Source: Corynebacterium sp. P4-C1
GTDB lineage: Bacteria > Actinomycetota > Actinomycetes > Mycobacteriales > Mycobacteriaceae
Direction of reading: 5' to 3'
DNA length: 64,000 nt
Assembly: GCF_030503595.1 (NCBI RefSeq)
Contig: NZ_CP129966.1
Location: forward strand, 992,001 to 1,056,000
The translations under genes and the position numbers were made by a program. The notes beneath the pieces are model-generated. The model was not told where the DNA came from, did not search any database, and saw only the letters and a program-made list of their open reading frames with translations. Shown here piece by piece: positions 34,709-43,785 of the stretch (positions within the stretch are counted from its first letter, which is position 1; each line of letters opens with the position of its first letter).

Positions 34709-35012
34709 GCGGCTCAGCGTATCGGTTGAGTGCGTCGAGGTGGCCTTCGAGGGCCCGTTCCCCTGCCTTGGTGAGAGTCACCCACACCGTATCCTTGGCT
34801 CGGGACGACCCGTATTCGCGGAATCGGGAGACATAGCCGTGCTCTTCTAGGACGCTGAGCTGTTTGGACAACGTCGCATCCGACAGATCGGTGATGTCGC
34901 GCAGTCGGGAGAATTTCATTTCGCGGCGAGTCGTGCCTTCCGTCGCACCGCCGGCACGCAGCGCCGCACAGATCTTCAGACGGTTGAGGGGGTGAATAAC
35001 CGGATCGATCAA
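34692..35012 (-). CDS. winged-helix transcriptional regulator (TTG start)
   Basis: This 106-aa winged-helix protein of the small PadR/MarR-like type has the recognition region SRLRDITDLSDATLSKQLSVL with EEHGYVSRFREYG forming the wing. TTG 35012 is chosen because AGGAGG lies seven bases upstream and the codon overlaps the stop of the preceding gene (TTGA); the longer frame to 35186 reads through the neighbour. Such regulators are often paired with a small membrane protein, exactly as here. The ligand and targets are unknown. Confidence 0.82.
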   Translation of the reverse strand: MIDPVIHPLNRLKICAALRAGGATEGTTRREMKFSRLRDITDLSDATLSKQLSVLEEHGYVSRFREYGSSRAKDTVWVTLTKAGERALEGHLDALNRYAEPHDATD

Positions 35013-35446
35013 TGGAACCTCCTCCACGTCAAGCCGTAGCCGGCGATCATCGCGACGGCGGCGATGATTCCCACGACGATGCCGACCGGTGTGTTCCCGT
35101 CCGGGTAGCGGTCCGCGAAGATCTGCATCCCGAGATACGCGATGGTGTAGAGCACCATGAACGACAGGAACCGCTTCCAGCTCCACGAATTCTCTTCTGA
35201 CTGCACGTCCTGCTTCATCGCGGTGCGGACTGCGCGCCTACTCCCGCTCTCCAGGGCAATGATCACACCGAGAGAAACCAAAAGCGCGAGAAAACCCCAC
35301 ATATTGCCCGCAAGCAAAAGACCGAGGCCGAAACCGAATGTCAGTCCGACGGCCACGATCATGCCCCACGGAATTGGCGCGCTCGCGGCGCGCGCCTCAA
35401 TATCGCGGACGGCCGCGAGCGATTCATTCACCTCGTCCTTGTTCAT
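35009..35446 (-). CDS. small membrane protein paired with the regulator
   Basis: This 145-aa protein has a charged N-terminal helix (MNKDEVNESLAAVRDIEARA) and four hydrophobic segments in two pairs, with a basic loop between. ATG 35446 is preceded by AGGGAGA, seven bases away, which settles the start against two upstream Met codons. It overlaps the TTG-started regulator by four bases. The pair is a common but uncharacterised corynebacterial arrangement; a signal-sensing or partner role is inferred only. Confidence 0.75.
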   Translation of the reverse strand: MNKDEVNESLAAVRDIEARAASAPIPWGMIVAVGLTFGFGLGLLLAGNMWGFLALLVSLGVIIALESGSRRAVRTAMKQDVQSEENSWSWKRFLSFMVLYTIAYLGMQIFADRYPDGNTPVGIVVGIIAAVAMIAGYGLTWRRFH

Positions 35447-35569
35447 CACATCTCCCTTGTTTTCCATATTGACAAGTCTGACACTTTCCCGACTGGAAAA
35501 CAAGCGGCTTCAGGCAATCGCACCACTTTGCGCTGGATAGCTGTAATTAATGCTGCTATTGTTTCGCAT

Positions 35570-36544
35570 GTGACTGCATCCAAATTTTCCCGCCGCCGCT
35601 TTCTGGGTAGCGTATCCGCATTCGCCGCTATCGGGACGGCCGGCATCATCGGTGTGTCCCGCATCCCGTCCGCGGACGCCCAGAACCGGACCCCTGTGGG
35701 GACCGTCCTCGACTACGCAGCAGGCGTGCCATCCGGACGCTCGATCAGGGTTGCGGGCCACATGGGTGCCGTGCGCTATGTCTCCCAGCCGCGCCCCGAC
35801 TCGGTGAGCTGGATGAAGGCGAAGCCTGTACGCCTGTCGGAGACACAGGACCTCGCCGCCAACGGACTGTTCACCGCCTCGGTGTACCAGTTCGGACGTG
35901 CCACCACCGCCGACTGGCTCACCGGTGCCGCAGGCGCCGCTGTCCACGCGCCGCAGGCGATCCAGCTCCACCGCGCCGCAGGCGGCCCGAACGGCGTCCC
36001 CATCTACGTCGCCATCGACGACAATCCGTCACGCGAGCAGTACACCAACCAGATCCGCCCCTACCTGCGCGCCTTCCAAGTCGCACTGACAGCTGCAGGC
36101 TTGAAGACCGGTGTGTACGGCAACTACAACACCATCCAGTGGTGCGTTGAAGACGGCATCGGCACGTATTTCTGGCAGCACGATTGGGGTTCGCAAGGCA
36201 AGCTGCACCCGCGGGCGAATATCCACCAGAAAGCCGGATGGCAGAAGCACATCGACGGCCACCTGTGCGACATCAACAACGTCTACACCGCAGACTGGGG
36301 CCAGTGGAAACCCGGCCGGAGCAGCACCCCGGCACCTGCCGCACAGCCTCAGCCGAATTCGCAGTCTCAAGCGCAGCCGCAGCCAGCTCCCGACTACCGC
36401 ATCCCGGAGAATTCGTCGGTGCCGGACTTCTCCTCCAACCCCACTCCGCAGGGGATGTCGTCGGAGGCCCAGAACTTCGCACGCAACATCGATGCGCAGG
36501 ACATCAAGAACGCCGCAGAATTCGCGCGCCAGTTCATCAAGTAA
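35570..36544 (+). CDS. Tat-exported DUF1906 (Rv2525c-like) protein
   Basis: The 324-aa protein has a twin-arginine signal (SRRRFLGS followed by a hydrophobic stretch to about residue 35) and a DUF1906 glycoside-hydrolase-like TIM barrel (VLDYAAGV, VYQFGRATTADW, PIYVAIDDNP, VYGNYNTIQW, GTYFWQHDWGSQGKLHPRA). Acidic residues in IDDNP are candidate catalytic positions. A Pro/Gln/Ser-rich linker and a short C-terminal segment end it. GTG 35570 has TATTGT ending seven bases upstream and no SD, so the mRNA may be leaderless. By analogy with M. tuberculosis Rv2525c it may act on the cell wall. Confidence 0.85.
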   Translation: MTASKFSRRRFLGSVSAFAAIGTAGIIGVSRIPSADAQNRTPVGTVLDYAAGVPSGRSIRVAGHMGAVRYVSQPRPDSVSWMKAKPVRLSETQDLAANGLFTASVYQFGRATTADWLTGAAGAAVHAPQAIQLHRAAGGPNGVPIYVAIDDNPSREQYTNQIRPYLRAFQVALTAAGLKTGVYGNYNTIQWCVEDGIGTYFWQHDWGSQGKLHPRANIHQKAGWQKHIDGHLCDINNVYTADWGQWKPGRSSTPAPAAQPQPNSQSQAQPQPAPDYRIPENSSVPDFSSNPTPQGMSSEAQNFARNIDAQDIKNAAEFARQFIK

Positions 36545-36605
36545 CCTACTCTGCATGATCTGCATGAACTGACCGTCATGGACAGTTCTGCATGGACCGT
36601 TGAAA

Positions 36606-36639
36606 AAGCCGCCCTGCCTCAGATGAGGTCGGGCGGCTT
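36606..36639 (-). terminator. terminator for the AKR-FKBP unit
   Basis: The 9-bp stem AAGCCGCCC/GGGCGGCTT has an inner GCCTC/GAGG(T) pairing. On the minus strand it is followed by TTTTTCA, so it probably ends the minus-strand operon; it could also stop plus-strand transcription from the DUF1906 gene. Confidence 0.7.
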
Positions 36640-36701
36640 GTCAGTTGATGCGGTTCAGTTTCTGCGGTTTAGTTGATGCGGACCTGGCCGCACAGAAATG
36701 T

Positions 36702-36751
36702 ACGCACCAAGATGAACCCGCAGGATGAACGCACCAAGACGAACCCGCAGG
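36702..36751. repeat. 27-bp tandem duplication after the AKR stop
   Basis: A 23-bp direct repeat with one mismatch (36702-36724 and 36729-36751, offset 27 bases) begins just past the AKR stop codon. It does not alter the AKR protein. A GTTGATGCGG word is also repeated at about 36642 and 36672. Confidence 0.8.
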
Positions 36752-36752
36752 C

Positions 36753-37589
36753 CTACCCCGGGAACTCCCGCGGGTCCTTGGACTGGCGGCTCCCCTGCAC
36801 CTGATCAAGGCAGGCGACGTCTTCGCCGCTGAGCGCGACGTCGAGGGCACCGAAGTTCTCCGCGAGACGCTCCTGGTTGGCTGTCTTCGGAATGACCGAG
36901 ATGCCGTGGGCGAGCAGGTGCGCCAAGGCGATCTGGCCCGGGGTGGCGTCGTGGGCCTCGGCGATCTCGGTGATCGCGGGCTCAGCGAGGATCTCTCCCC
37001 TGCCCAGCGGCGCCCATGCCTCGGTGAGAATGCCGTGGGCGACGTGGTAGTCGCGCAGCTCCGGCTGAGTGAACCCGGTGTGCAGCTCCACCTGGTTGAC
37101 CGCGGGGGCGGTGCCGGTGGCCTCAATGATCTCGTCGAGGGTCTCCTCGTAGAAATTCGCCACGCCGACGGAGACGAGATCGCCGCGATCGCGGACGTCG
37201 ATCAGCGCGCGGTAGGCGTCGACGAACGTGCCGTTTTGCGGCCACGGCCAGTGCACCATGAACAGGTCCAGGTATTCCAGCCCCATCCGCTTCAGGGATT
37301 CACCGAAAGCCTCAGCAGCGCGCGGCTGATCGTCGTTCCACACCTTCGAGGTGACAAAAAGGTCTTCGCGGGAGACGTCGCCGGCGCGGATTGCGTCGTT
37401 AAGCGCTTGCCCGACTGCTTCCTCGTTGCCGTACAGCGATGCGGTGTCGAAGTGGCGGTAGCCAACTTCAACCGCCCGGCGGACGAGCGCGACCGTGTCG
37501 GATGCGGGCCCGTCGAGCTTGTACGTGCCCAGCCCCAGCCGGGGCATGGTGGCGCCGCTGTTCAGCGTGAAAAACTCAGCGGCCGCCAT
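36753..37589 (-). CDS. aldo/keto reductase
   Basis: This 278-aa NADPH-dependent AKR has the TIM-barrel catalytic tetrad: Asp in RHFDTASLYGNEE, Tyr in the same segment, Lys in FVTSKVWNDD and His in LFMVHWPWP. Nucleotide-binding IPKTANQERLAENFGA lies near the C-terminus. The sequence resembles 2,5-diketo-gluconate reductase-like corynebacterial AKRs, although the substrate cannot be told. Its ATG directly follows the FKBP stop with no gap (TAAATG), so the two are cotranscribed and coupled. Confidence 0.92.
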   Translation of the reverse strand: MAAAEFFTLNSGATMPRLGLGTYKLDGPASDTVALVRRAVEVGYRHFDTASLYGNEEAVGQALNDAIRAGDVSREDLFVTSKVWNDDQPRAAEAFGESLKRMGLEYLDLFMVHWPWPQNGTFVDAYRALIDVRDRGDLVSVGVANFYEETLDEIIEATGTAPAVNQVELHTGFTQPELRDYHVAHGILTEAWAPLGRGEILAEPAITEIAEAHDATPGQIALAHLLAHGISVIPKTANQERLAENFGALDVALSGEDVACLDQVQGSRQSKDPREFPG

Positions 37590-37949
37590 TTAATTCGCCT
37601 CGAGCAAATCGATGACGAAGATCAGGGTGCGGCCGGACAGCGGGTGCCCGCCACCCGCCGGGCCGTAGGCCTTCTCCGGCGGGATGGTCAGCTGGCGGCG
37701 GCCGCCGACCTTCATGCCCGGGATGCCTTCCTGCCAGCCCTCGATGAGGCCGGCGAGCGGGAACTCGGCTGCTTCGCCGCGGTCCCACGAACTGTCGAAC
37801 TCATCACCGGTCTTGTAATCCACACCCAGGTAGTGGACCTTGACCATGCCACCAGCTTGCGCTTCTTCGCCCTCCCCGATGACGAGGTCTTCGATCACGA
37901 GGTCCGTGGGTGCCGGCGCATTGGGTACGTCGATGGTCGGCTTGTCCAT
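37590..37949 (-). CDS. FKBP-type peptidyl-prolyl cis-trans isomerase
   Basis: This 119-aa single-domain FKBP is a cytoplasmic protein-folding catalyst. The hallmarks are VKVHYLGVDYKTGDEFDSSW, FPLAGLIEGWQEGIPGMKVG, RRQLTIPPEKAYG and LIFVIDLLE. ATG 37949 has AAGGAG with a nine-base gap; the upstream frame to 38012 is not supported. It leads the AKR gene, with which it shares an immediate stop-start junction. Confidence 0.94.
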   Translation of the reverse strand: MDKPTIDVPNAPAPTDLVIEDLVIGEGEEAQAGGMVKVHYLGVDYKTGDEFDSSWDRGEAAEFPLAGLIEGWQEGIPGMKVGGRRQLTIPPEKAYGPAGGGHPLSGRTLIFVIDLLEAN

Positions 37950-38122
37950 AAAAAGATTCTCCTTGACATTCGGTGCCGGAAACATGGAGGGCAAGATACG
38001 TCCCCCACGCAAAAACGCGACACCGTCGAAAAGATTACCGGGCCATTATAGGGGCGGTTTCTCCATTCGGCGGAATCGCGTGAGGTCTCGGGAGACTTTG
38101 CACCTGCCTCCCCTAGGCGGCG

Positions 38123-39418
38123 TTACCGCTGGTCGCGCGGAACGAACTCGCGCTGCGTTTCGCCGGTGTAGATCTGGCGCGGGCGGTTGATCTTGGAGTT
38201 CATCGCCAGCTGCTCACGGTAGTGTGCGATCCAGCCCGGGAGACGGCCGATGGCGAACAGGACGGTGAAGAAGTCCGTCGGGAAGCCCATCGCGCGGTAG
38301 ATCAGGCCGGTGTAGAAGTCCACGTTCGGGTACAGCTTGCGCTCGATGAAGTAGTCGTCGTTGAGAGCGATCTCCTCGAGCTCCATCGCCAGGTCGAGCA
38401 GACTGTCGCCGCCGAGGTGCTGGAGAACCTCGTGCGCGGACTCCTTCACGATCGCGGCGCGCGGATCGTAGTTCTTGTACACGCGGTGGCCGAAGCCCAT
38501 TAGGCGGACACCCTTCTCCTTGTTCTTCACGCGGTTCATGAAGTCGGAGGCGTCACCGCCGTTGTTCTGCTGGATGTCCTCGAGCATTTCCAGGACAGCC
38601 TGGTTAGCGCCGCCGTGCAGCGGACCGGCCAGGGCGTTGATGCCGCCGGCGATGGAGACGAACATGTTCGCCTGCGCGGAGGCGATCATGCGGACCGTCG
38701 AGGTGGAGCAGTTCTGCTCGTGGTCGGCGTGTAGGATGAGCAGCTTATCCAGGGCGTTGACCACGACCGGATCGACCTCGTACGGCTCAGTCGGGTAGCC
38801 GAACATCATGCGCAGGAAGTTCTCCCGCGGGTTCAGGGCGTTGTTCGGGTACATGTACGGCTTGCCCTGGGATGCGCGGTAGGCGTACGCCGCGAGCATG
38901 GGCACCTTAGCCATCAGGCGTACGGTGGCCTTGTCCAGCTGCTCCTCGTTCAGCGGGTCCAGCTGGTCCTGGTAGTAGGCGGAAAGAATGTTCACCGAGG
39001 AAGCGAGCACAGCCATCGGGTGCGCGTCGCGCGGGAAGACGTTAAACGCGGCCTTGAAATCCTCGTCCAGCAGGGTGTGGTGGCGGATGTTGTTGTTGAA
39101 GGCCTCGAGCTGCTCCGTGCTCGGCAGCTCACCGTTGATGAGCAGGTAGGAGACCTCGTTGAAGGTGGCCTTGTTCGCCAGGTCGGCGATGTCGTAGCCG
39201 CGGTAGCGCAGGATGCCCTGGTCGCCGTCGATGTAGGTGATCTTGGACTCGGTCGAACCGGTGGAGACATACCCCGGATCGAAGGTGACCAGGCCGGTCT
39301 CGCCTAGGAGGTTGCCTAGGACGAAGCCGTCGTTGCCCTCGGTGGCACGGATGAGATCCATCTCATATTCGCCGCCGGGGTAATGAAGTACCGCTTTGTC
39401 CTGATTATCAGAAGCCAC
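38123..39418 (-). CDS. gltA: citrate synthase
   Basis: This 431-aa type II citrate synthase opens the TCA cycle by condensing acetyl-CoA and oxaloacetate. The catalytic residues are in ILHADHEQNCSTSTVRM (His), LHGGANQAVLEML and MGFGHRVYKNYDPRAAIVK (His and Asp/Arg region). The N-terminal domain typical of the hexameric form precedes it (ILRYRGYDIADLANKATFNE). The 290-base upstream spacer shared with divergent serC includes a GlxR-like half-site at 39545. Confidence 0.98.
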   Translation of the reverse strand: MASDNQDKAVLHYPGGEYEMDLIRATEGNDGFVLGNLLGETGLVTFDPGYVSTGSTESKITYIDGDQGILRYRGYDIADLANKATFNEVSYLLINGELPSTEQLEAFNNNIRHHTLLDEDFKAAFNVFPRDAHPMAVLASSVNILSAYYQDQLDPLNEEQLDKATVRLMAKVPMLAAYAYRASQGKPYMYPNNALNPRENFLRMMFGYPTEPYEVDPVVVNALDKLLILHADHEQNCSTSTVRMIASAQANMFVSIAGGINALAGPLHGGANQAVLEMLEDIQQNNGGDASDFMNRVKNKEKGVRLMGFGHRVYKNYDPRAAIVKESAHEVLQHLGGDSLLDLAMELEEIALNDDYFIERKLYPNVDFYTGLIYRAMGFPTDFFTVLFAIGRLPGWIAHYREQLAMNSKINRPRQIYTGETQREFVPRDQR

Positions 39419-39544
39419 AGTGAACCTTTCACAGAGTCGTTGGGCGGCGCAGGCCCGGCTCCGGTGCGACCTCCGTTAACAGCGTGAGTCGCCGGTGCAC
39501 ATAAGCATGCGCCGAAATTGACATGAGACAACTCTATCAGCAGA

Positions 39545-39560
39545 TGTGACAACCGCGACA
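39545..39560. promoter_or_regulatory. possible GlxR/CRP-like site upstream of gltA
   Basis: TGTGACAACCGCGACA has the complete TGTGA half and a weak second half compared with TGTGA-N6-TCACA. The gltA promoter of C. glutamicum is known to be controlled by GlxR and RamA, which is the reason for noting it; the match alone is modest. Confidence 0.3.
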
Positions 39561-39651
39561 CTGTTTCGTGCACGCAAGACTCACCACAGACCCCATTGCC
39601 TAACCGGTCGCTTGATTCCACATGACGGGAGGGCTGTTTCAGTTAAGGTGA

Positions 39652-40839
<1,188 letters not shown>

Positions 40840-40904
40840 CCGGGTTCCGGCTCTTCCATCAGTTAAAGTGTGTCTGTGAATGACACCGGTGTAAGGAGTT
40901 GGGG

Positions 40905-42071
40905 ATGCGCGAGCTCTTTGTAGTTGCAGAAGAATCGACGGATACCGTCTGGGTGCTGCGCACCGAAGACGGTGAACGGTTCCGCATCCCCCGCGCCGAC
41001 CTCCGCGAGGCAGGCGATCCGGCCCCCGTACTGTTCGAAGCCGAGCGCGATTATTCCGGCGGCGGCTACACCGACGCCTTCGACAACTCCAGCGACGACT
41101 ACGAGCTCGTCGACGCCGAGCTTGTCGACGAACCTTCCCGCCCCACTTTCACCGTCTACTCGGGCAACGATCCCGAGCCGGAGGAAGCGGAAGGCTCCGC
41201 AGAAACCGAAAAGCCAGCGGAGCCCGCCGAATCCGAGGAGCCCGCCGAAACGACCGAGGCCTCCGAACCCGCCGCCCCGGAAATGCAGGTGGAGGAACCT
41301 GAACGGGAGGAGCCGGTCCGCACCCCGGTGGAACCGGACCCGCTGTTCTCCACTCCCCTGTCGCTGCGCCCGAACGAGATTCAGGCCCGCATCCGGGCCG
41401 GGGCAGACGCCGCAACGTTGGCCGGGGAAATGGGTGTGGCGGAAAGCCGCATCGAGCCTTATGCGCACCCGGTGCTGCTCGAGCGCGCCCAAGTGGCCGA
41501 GGCCGCGAAGCAGTCGCACCCGGTCCGCGCCGACGGCACTGCGCCCGACACACTTTTCGAGGTGCTGGCACTGGCCTTCGCCGCCCGCGGACACGCACTG
41601 TCCGAGGCCACCTGGGACGCCGTGCGCGAAGCCGGCGAACCGTGGGTTGTGCGCGTGACATGGCAGGCAGGCCTCCAAGAGCACAGCGCCGAATGGTTCT
41701 TCCGCCGCTCCATGGGCAGCCCCGCCACCACCGAGCCGCGCGACCCGGTCGCCGCGGACCTCATCGACCCGTCCTTCGCCCAGCCGGTCCGCTCGCTGTC
41801 CGCGCACAACGGGTACGAGCCGGATCAGGAGCTGGAGCAGGGCCACGACGGACACATGGTGCACCAGGTGCGCGAGGTCGAGGATGGTGAGCAGAACGCG
41901 GACGAGGACCAGTCCACGTCGCAGACCCGCCCGAATGTCTTCGCCGAGGGCGAGTTCCTGCAGAATCCTGATGCAGAAGACAAACCGCAAAAGCGCCGCC
42001 GCAAGGCCGTCACCCCGCATTGGGAAGATGTCCTGCTCGGTGTGCGCACGAACACGAAACGCCCGAAATAG
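40905..42071 (+). CDS. sepH: cell-division protein SepH (DUF3071)
   Basis: The 388-aa protein has an N-terminal DUF3071 domain that includes a helix-turn-helix (RPNEIQARIRAGADAATLAG, then VAESRIEPYAHPVLLERAQV) after an acidic Pro/Glu linker, and ends in a basic tail. The order is unusual only in that a first short domain (MRELFVVAEESTDTVWVLRT) precedes the linker, as in known SepH proteins. SepH binds FtsZ and promotes filament and ring formation in actinobacteria. AAGGAG lies six bases before ATG 40905. It directly follows serC. Confidence 0.9.
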   Translation: MRELFVVAEESTDTVWVLRTEDGERFRIPRADLREAGDPAPVLFEAERDYSGGGYTDAFDNSSDDYELVDAELVDEPSRPTFTVYSGNDPEPEEAEGSAETEKPAEPAESEEPAETTEASEPAAPEMQVEEPEREEPVRTPVEPDPLFSTPLSLRPNEIQARIRAGADAATLAGEMGVAESRIEPYAHPVLLERAQVAEAAKQSHPVRADGTAPDTLFEVLALAFAARGHALSEATWDAVREAGEPWVVRVTWQAGLQEHSAEWFFRRSMGSPATTEPRDPVAADLIDPSFAQPVRSLSAHNGYEPDQELEQGHDGHMVHQVREVEDGEQNADEDQSTSQTRPNVFAEGEFLQNPDAEDKPQKRRRKAVTPHWEDVLLGVRTNTKRPK

Positions 42072-42101
42072 TACTGCGGGCCCAGGACGAGGATCATTGC
42101 C

Positions 42102-42953
42102 ATGAGCTTCCCAGCGGTAGTCACATTCTGGTACGTCGGCGCGACAAACCCCGCCGCCGTGCTCGAGGCTGAGCCAAAAGCCGACCGGGGCTTCGGCCGA
42201 AAGCTGCTCTCCCAGCTCAACCCTCGTTGGCCCATCACCCCGATCGGGCAGTTCCCGCTGAACCGCTCCACGAAGCCCTCGCGGGCCGAGTTTTACATTG
42301 CCGGCTACCCCGGCGTGGCAGTGCTGCAGACATTCATCGAGGAGTGCGGAAAACTCTCGGACGTCTCCCCCGACCTGCTCACGGCCATTCCGGCCGACGA
42401 CGTCTACGTTTTCGCCGAAGGCATCGGCGACGGCACCGGTTACGGCGGATTCGCGCACTTCACAGATGAGACTGCCACCCGCAGCCTGTGCGCCACCCGC
42501 ACGGCTCTGATAGAAGATCTGGGCCTGCCCGAGCCTTTCGAGGCCCCCTTCTGGGCAGGCGAGCGCGCCGAGCAAATCGGCGGCATTTCCCTGCCGTTTG
42601 AACCGGTGGATCTCATGCACGCGGCTGAGAGCGCATGGTTGGGCGTGGACGTCTCTCCTTCCGGGCCCGATATCAACGTGGTGGGGTACGCGGTGGACGG
42701 ACGCCCGGAACCGAAGGTGGAACCACGGAAGCAACCCACGAAGGATGTCGCGGAGGTCGCCGCTAAGTTCTCCAGCCCGAGCGCGGATTACGACGACTAC
42801 GAGGAGACCGGCGACGAGGACCAGGGTGGGGAATTCGCCCAGCTCGCCGAGGCCTCAGCGGCTGCCGCCCGACGCATCGGCCGGGATCTGACCCGCCGCT
42901 GGCGCGACCTGAAGGACACCGTGGTGGAGAAAATCCGGCACTCGGACCGTTAG
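42102..42953 (+). CDS. DUF6928-like protein, unknown function
   Basis: This 283-aa protein has a globular N-terminal domain (VVTFWYVGATNPAAVLEAEP, FPLNRSTKPSRAEFYIAGYP) of about 200 residues. An acidic linker (SPSADYDDYEETGDEDQGGE) and a basic C-terminal helix (ARRIGRDLTRRWRDLKD) complete it. It has no signal peptide, no cysteines of note and no recognisable catalytic motif; the domain call is from general resemblance. It lies 30 bases after sepH and may belong to the same transcript, which would hint at a division or growth role. Confidence 0.65.
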   Translation: MSFPAVVTFWYVGATNPAAVLEAEPKADRGFGRKLLSQLNPRWPITPIGQFPLNRSTKPSRAEFYIAGYPGVAVLQTFIEECGKLSDVSPDLLTAIPADDVYVFAEGIGDGTGYGGFAHFTDETATRSLCATRTALIEDLGLPEPFEAPFWAGERAEQIGGISLPFEPVDLMHAAESAWLGVDVSPSGPDINVVGYAVDGRPEPKVEPRKQPTKDVAEVAAKFSSPSADYDDYEETGDEDQGGEFAQLAEASAAAARRIGRDLTRRWRDLKDTVVEKIRHSDR

Positions 42954-42956
42954 CCG

Positions 42957-43781
42957 CTAGCGGGAAAACGACCTGTCGCGCTCGTAGAACGCGATGGCCG
43001 CCGAGGTGGCCACGTTCAGGGAATCGGTGCCGTTGGCCATCGGTATGCGGGCGCGGATGTCGGTTGCGCGCATGGCGTGCTCCGTCAGTCCGGGTCCTTC
43101 GCCGCCGACAAGGAGGGCGACCTTCTTGTGGGGAGCGCCGGTGGCGTCGATAAGCGCGTCCGCGAGATGCTCCGCACGCTCGTCCGGCGTGAGGGAGACC
43201 AAGTGGAATCCCGCCTCGCGGAGCTGCTCGAGGGAACGCTGCCAGGTGGTCACGGTTCCGTCGAGATGCGCGAACGGCAGGCGCAGCACATGCCCCATGG
43301 ACACGCGCACGCTGCGGCGGTAGAGCGGATCAGCGGTGCCCGCCCCGAGGAGCACACCGTCGATGCCCATGCCGGCGGCGTTGCGGAAAATCGAGCCGAT
43401 ATTCTCGTGGTCCCCCACTCCCTCGAGAACGACGAGGGTGCGCGCGTCCATGAGTTCGTCGACGGACCGCTCCGGGGCGCGGTCGGCCACCGCAATGATT
43501 CCGCGGTGCATGTCGTATCCGGCAACGTCGGCCAGCAGTTCGCGGGTGACCACGTAGACCGGGACGTCGACAGGCGGCAGACCCGCTTCCTCCCGCTGGG
43601 CGAAGAAAGTGGTGAGTTTCTTCTCGAATCCGACGACGCACCGCAGCGGATAGCGCGAATCGATCACCCGCCCGCCGACGAGCGGCCCTTCGCCGAACAC
43701 GAGCCCCTTGGCGTTGTCCATCGTCTTGAGGTCGCGGACATCGTCGAGGCGCGGATCGGCCGAGTCGGTGATGTGGATCAT
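42957..43781 (-). CDS. TrmH/SpoU-family RNA 2'-O-methyltransferase
   Basis: This 274-aa SPOUT methyltransferase has the three knot motifs visible: VLEGVGDHENIGSIFRNAAG (motif 1, with the catalytic Asn/Arg region), KVALLVGGEGPGLTEHAM (motif 2) and IPMANGTDSLNVATSAAIAF (motif 3). An N-terminal substrate-binding domain precedes it. The family methylates ribose of tRNA or 23S rRNA; the exact target cannot be told. It is convergent with the DUF6928-like gene (three bases apart) and follows the NCS2 permease gene by four bases, in the same direction. Confidence 0.93.
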   Translation of the reverse strand: MIHITDSADPRLDDVRDLKTMDNAKGLVFGEGPLVGGRVIDSRYPLRCVVGFEKKLTTFFAQREEAGLPPVDVPVYVVTRELLADVAGYDMHRGIIAVADRAPERSVDELMDARTLVVLEGVGDHENIGSIFRNAAGMGIDGVLLGAGTADPLYRRSVRVSMGHVLRLPFAHLDGTVTTWQRSLEQLREAGFHLVSLTPDERAEHLADALIDATGAPHKKVALLVGGEGPGLTEHAMRATDIRARIPMANGTDSLNVATSAAIAFYERDRSFSR

Positions 43782-43785
43782 GGGG

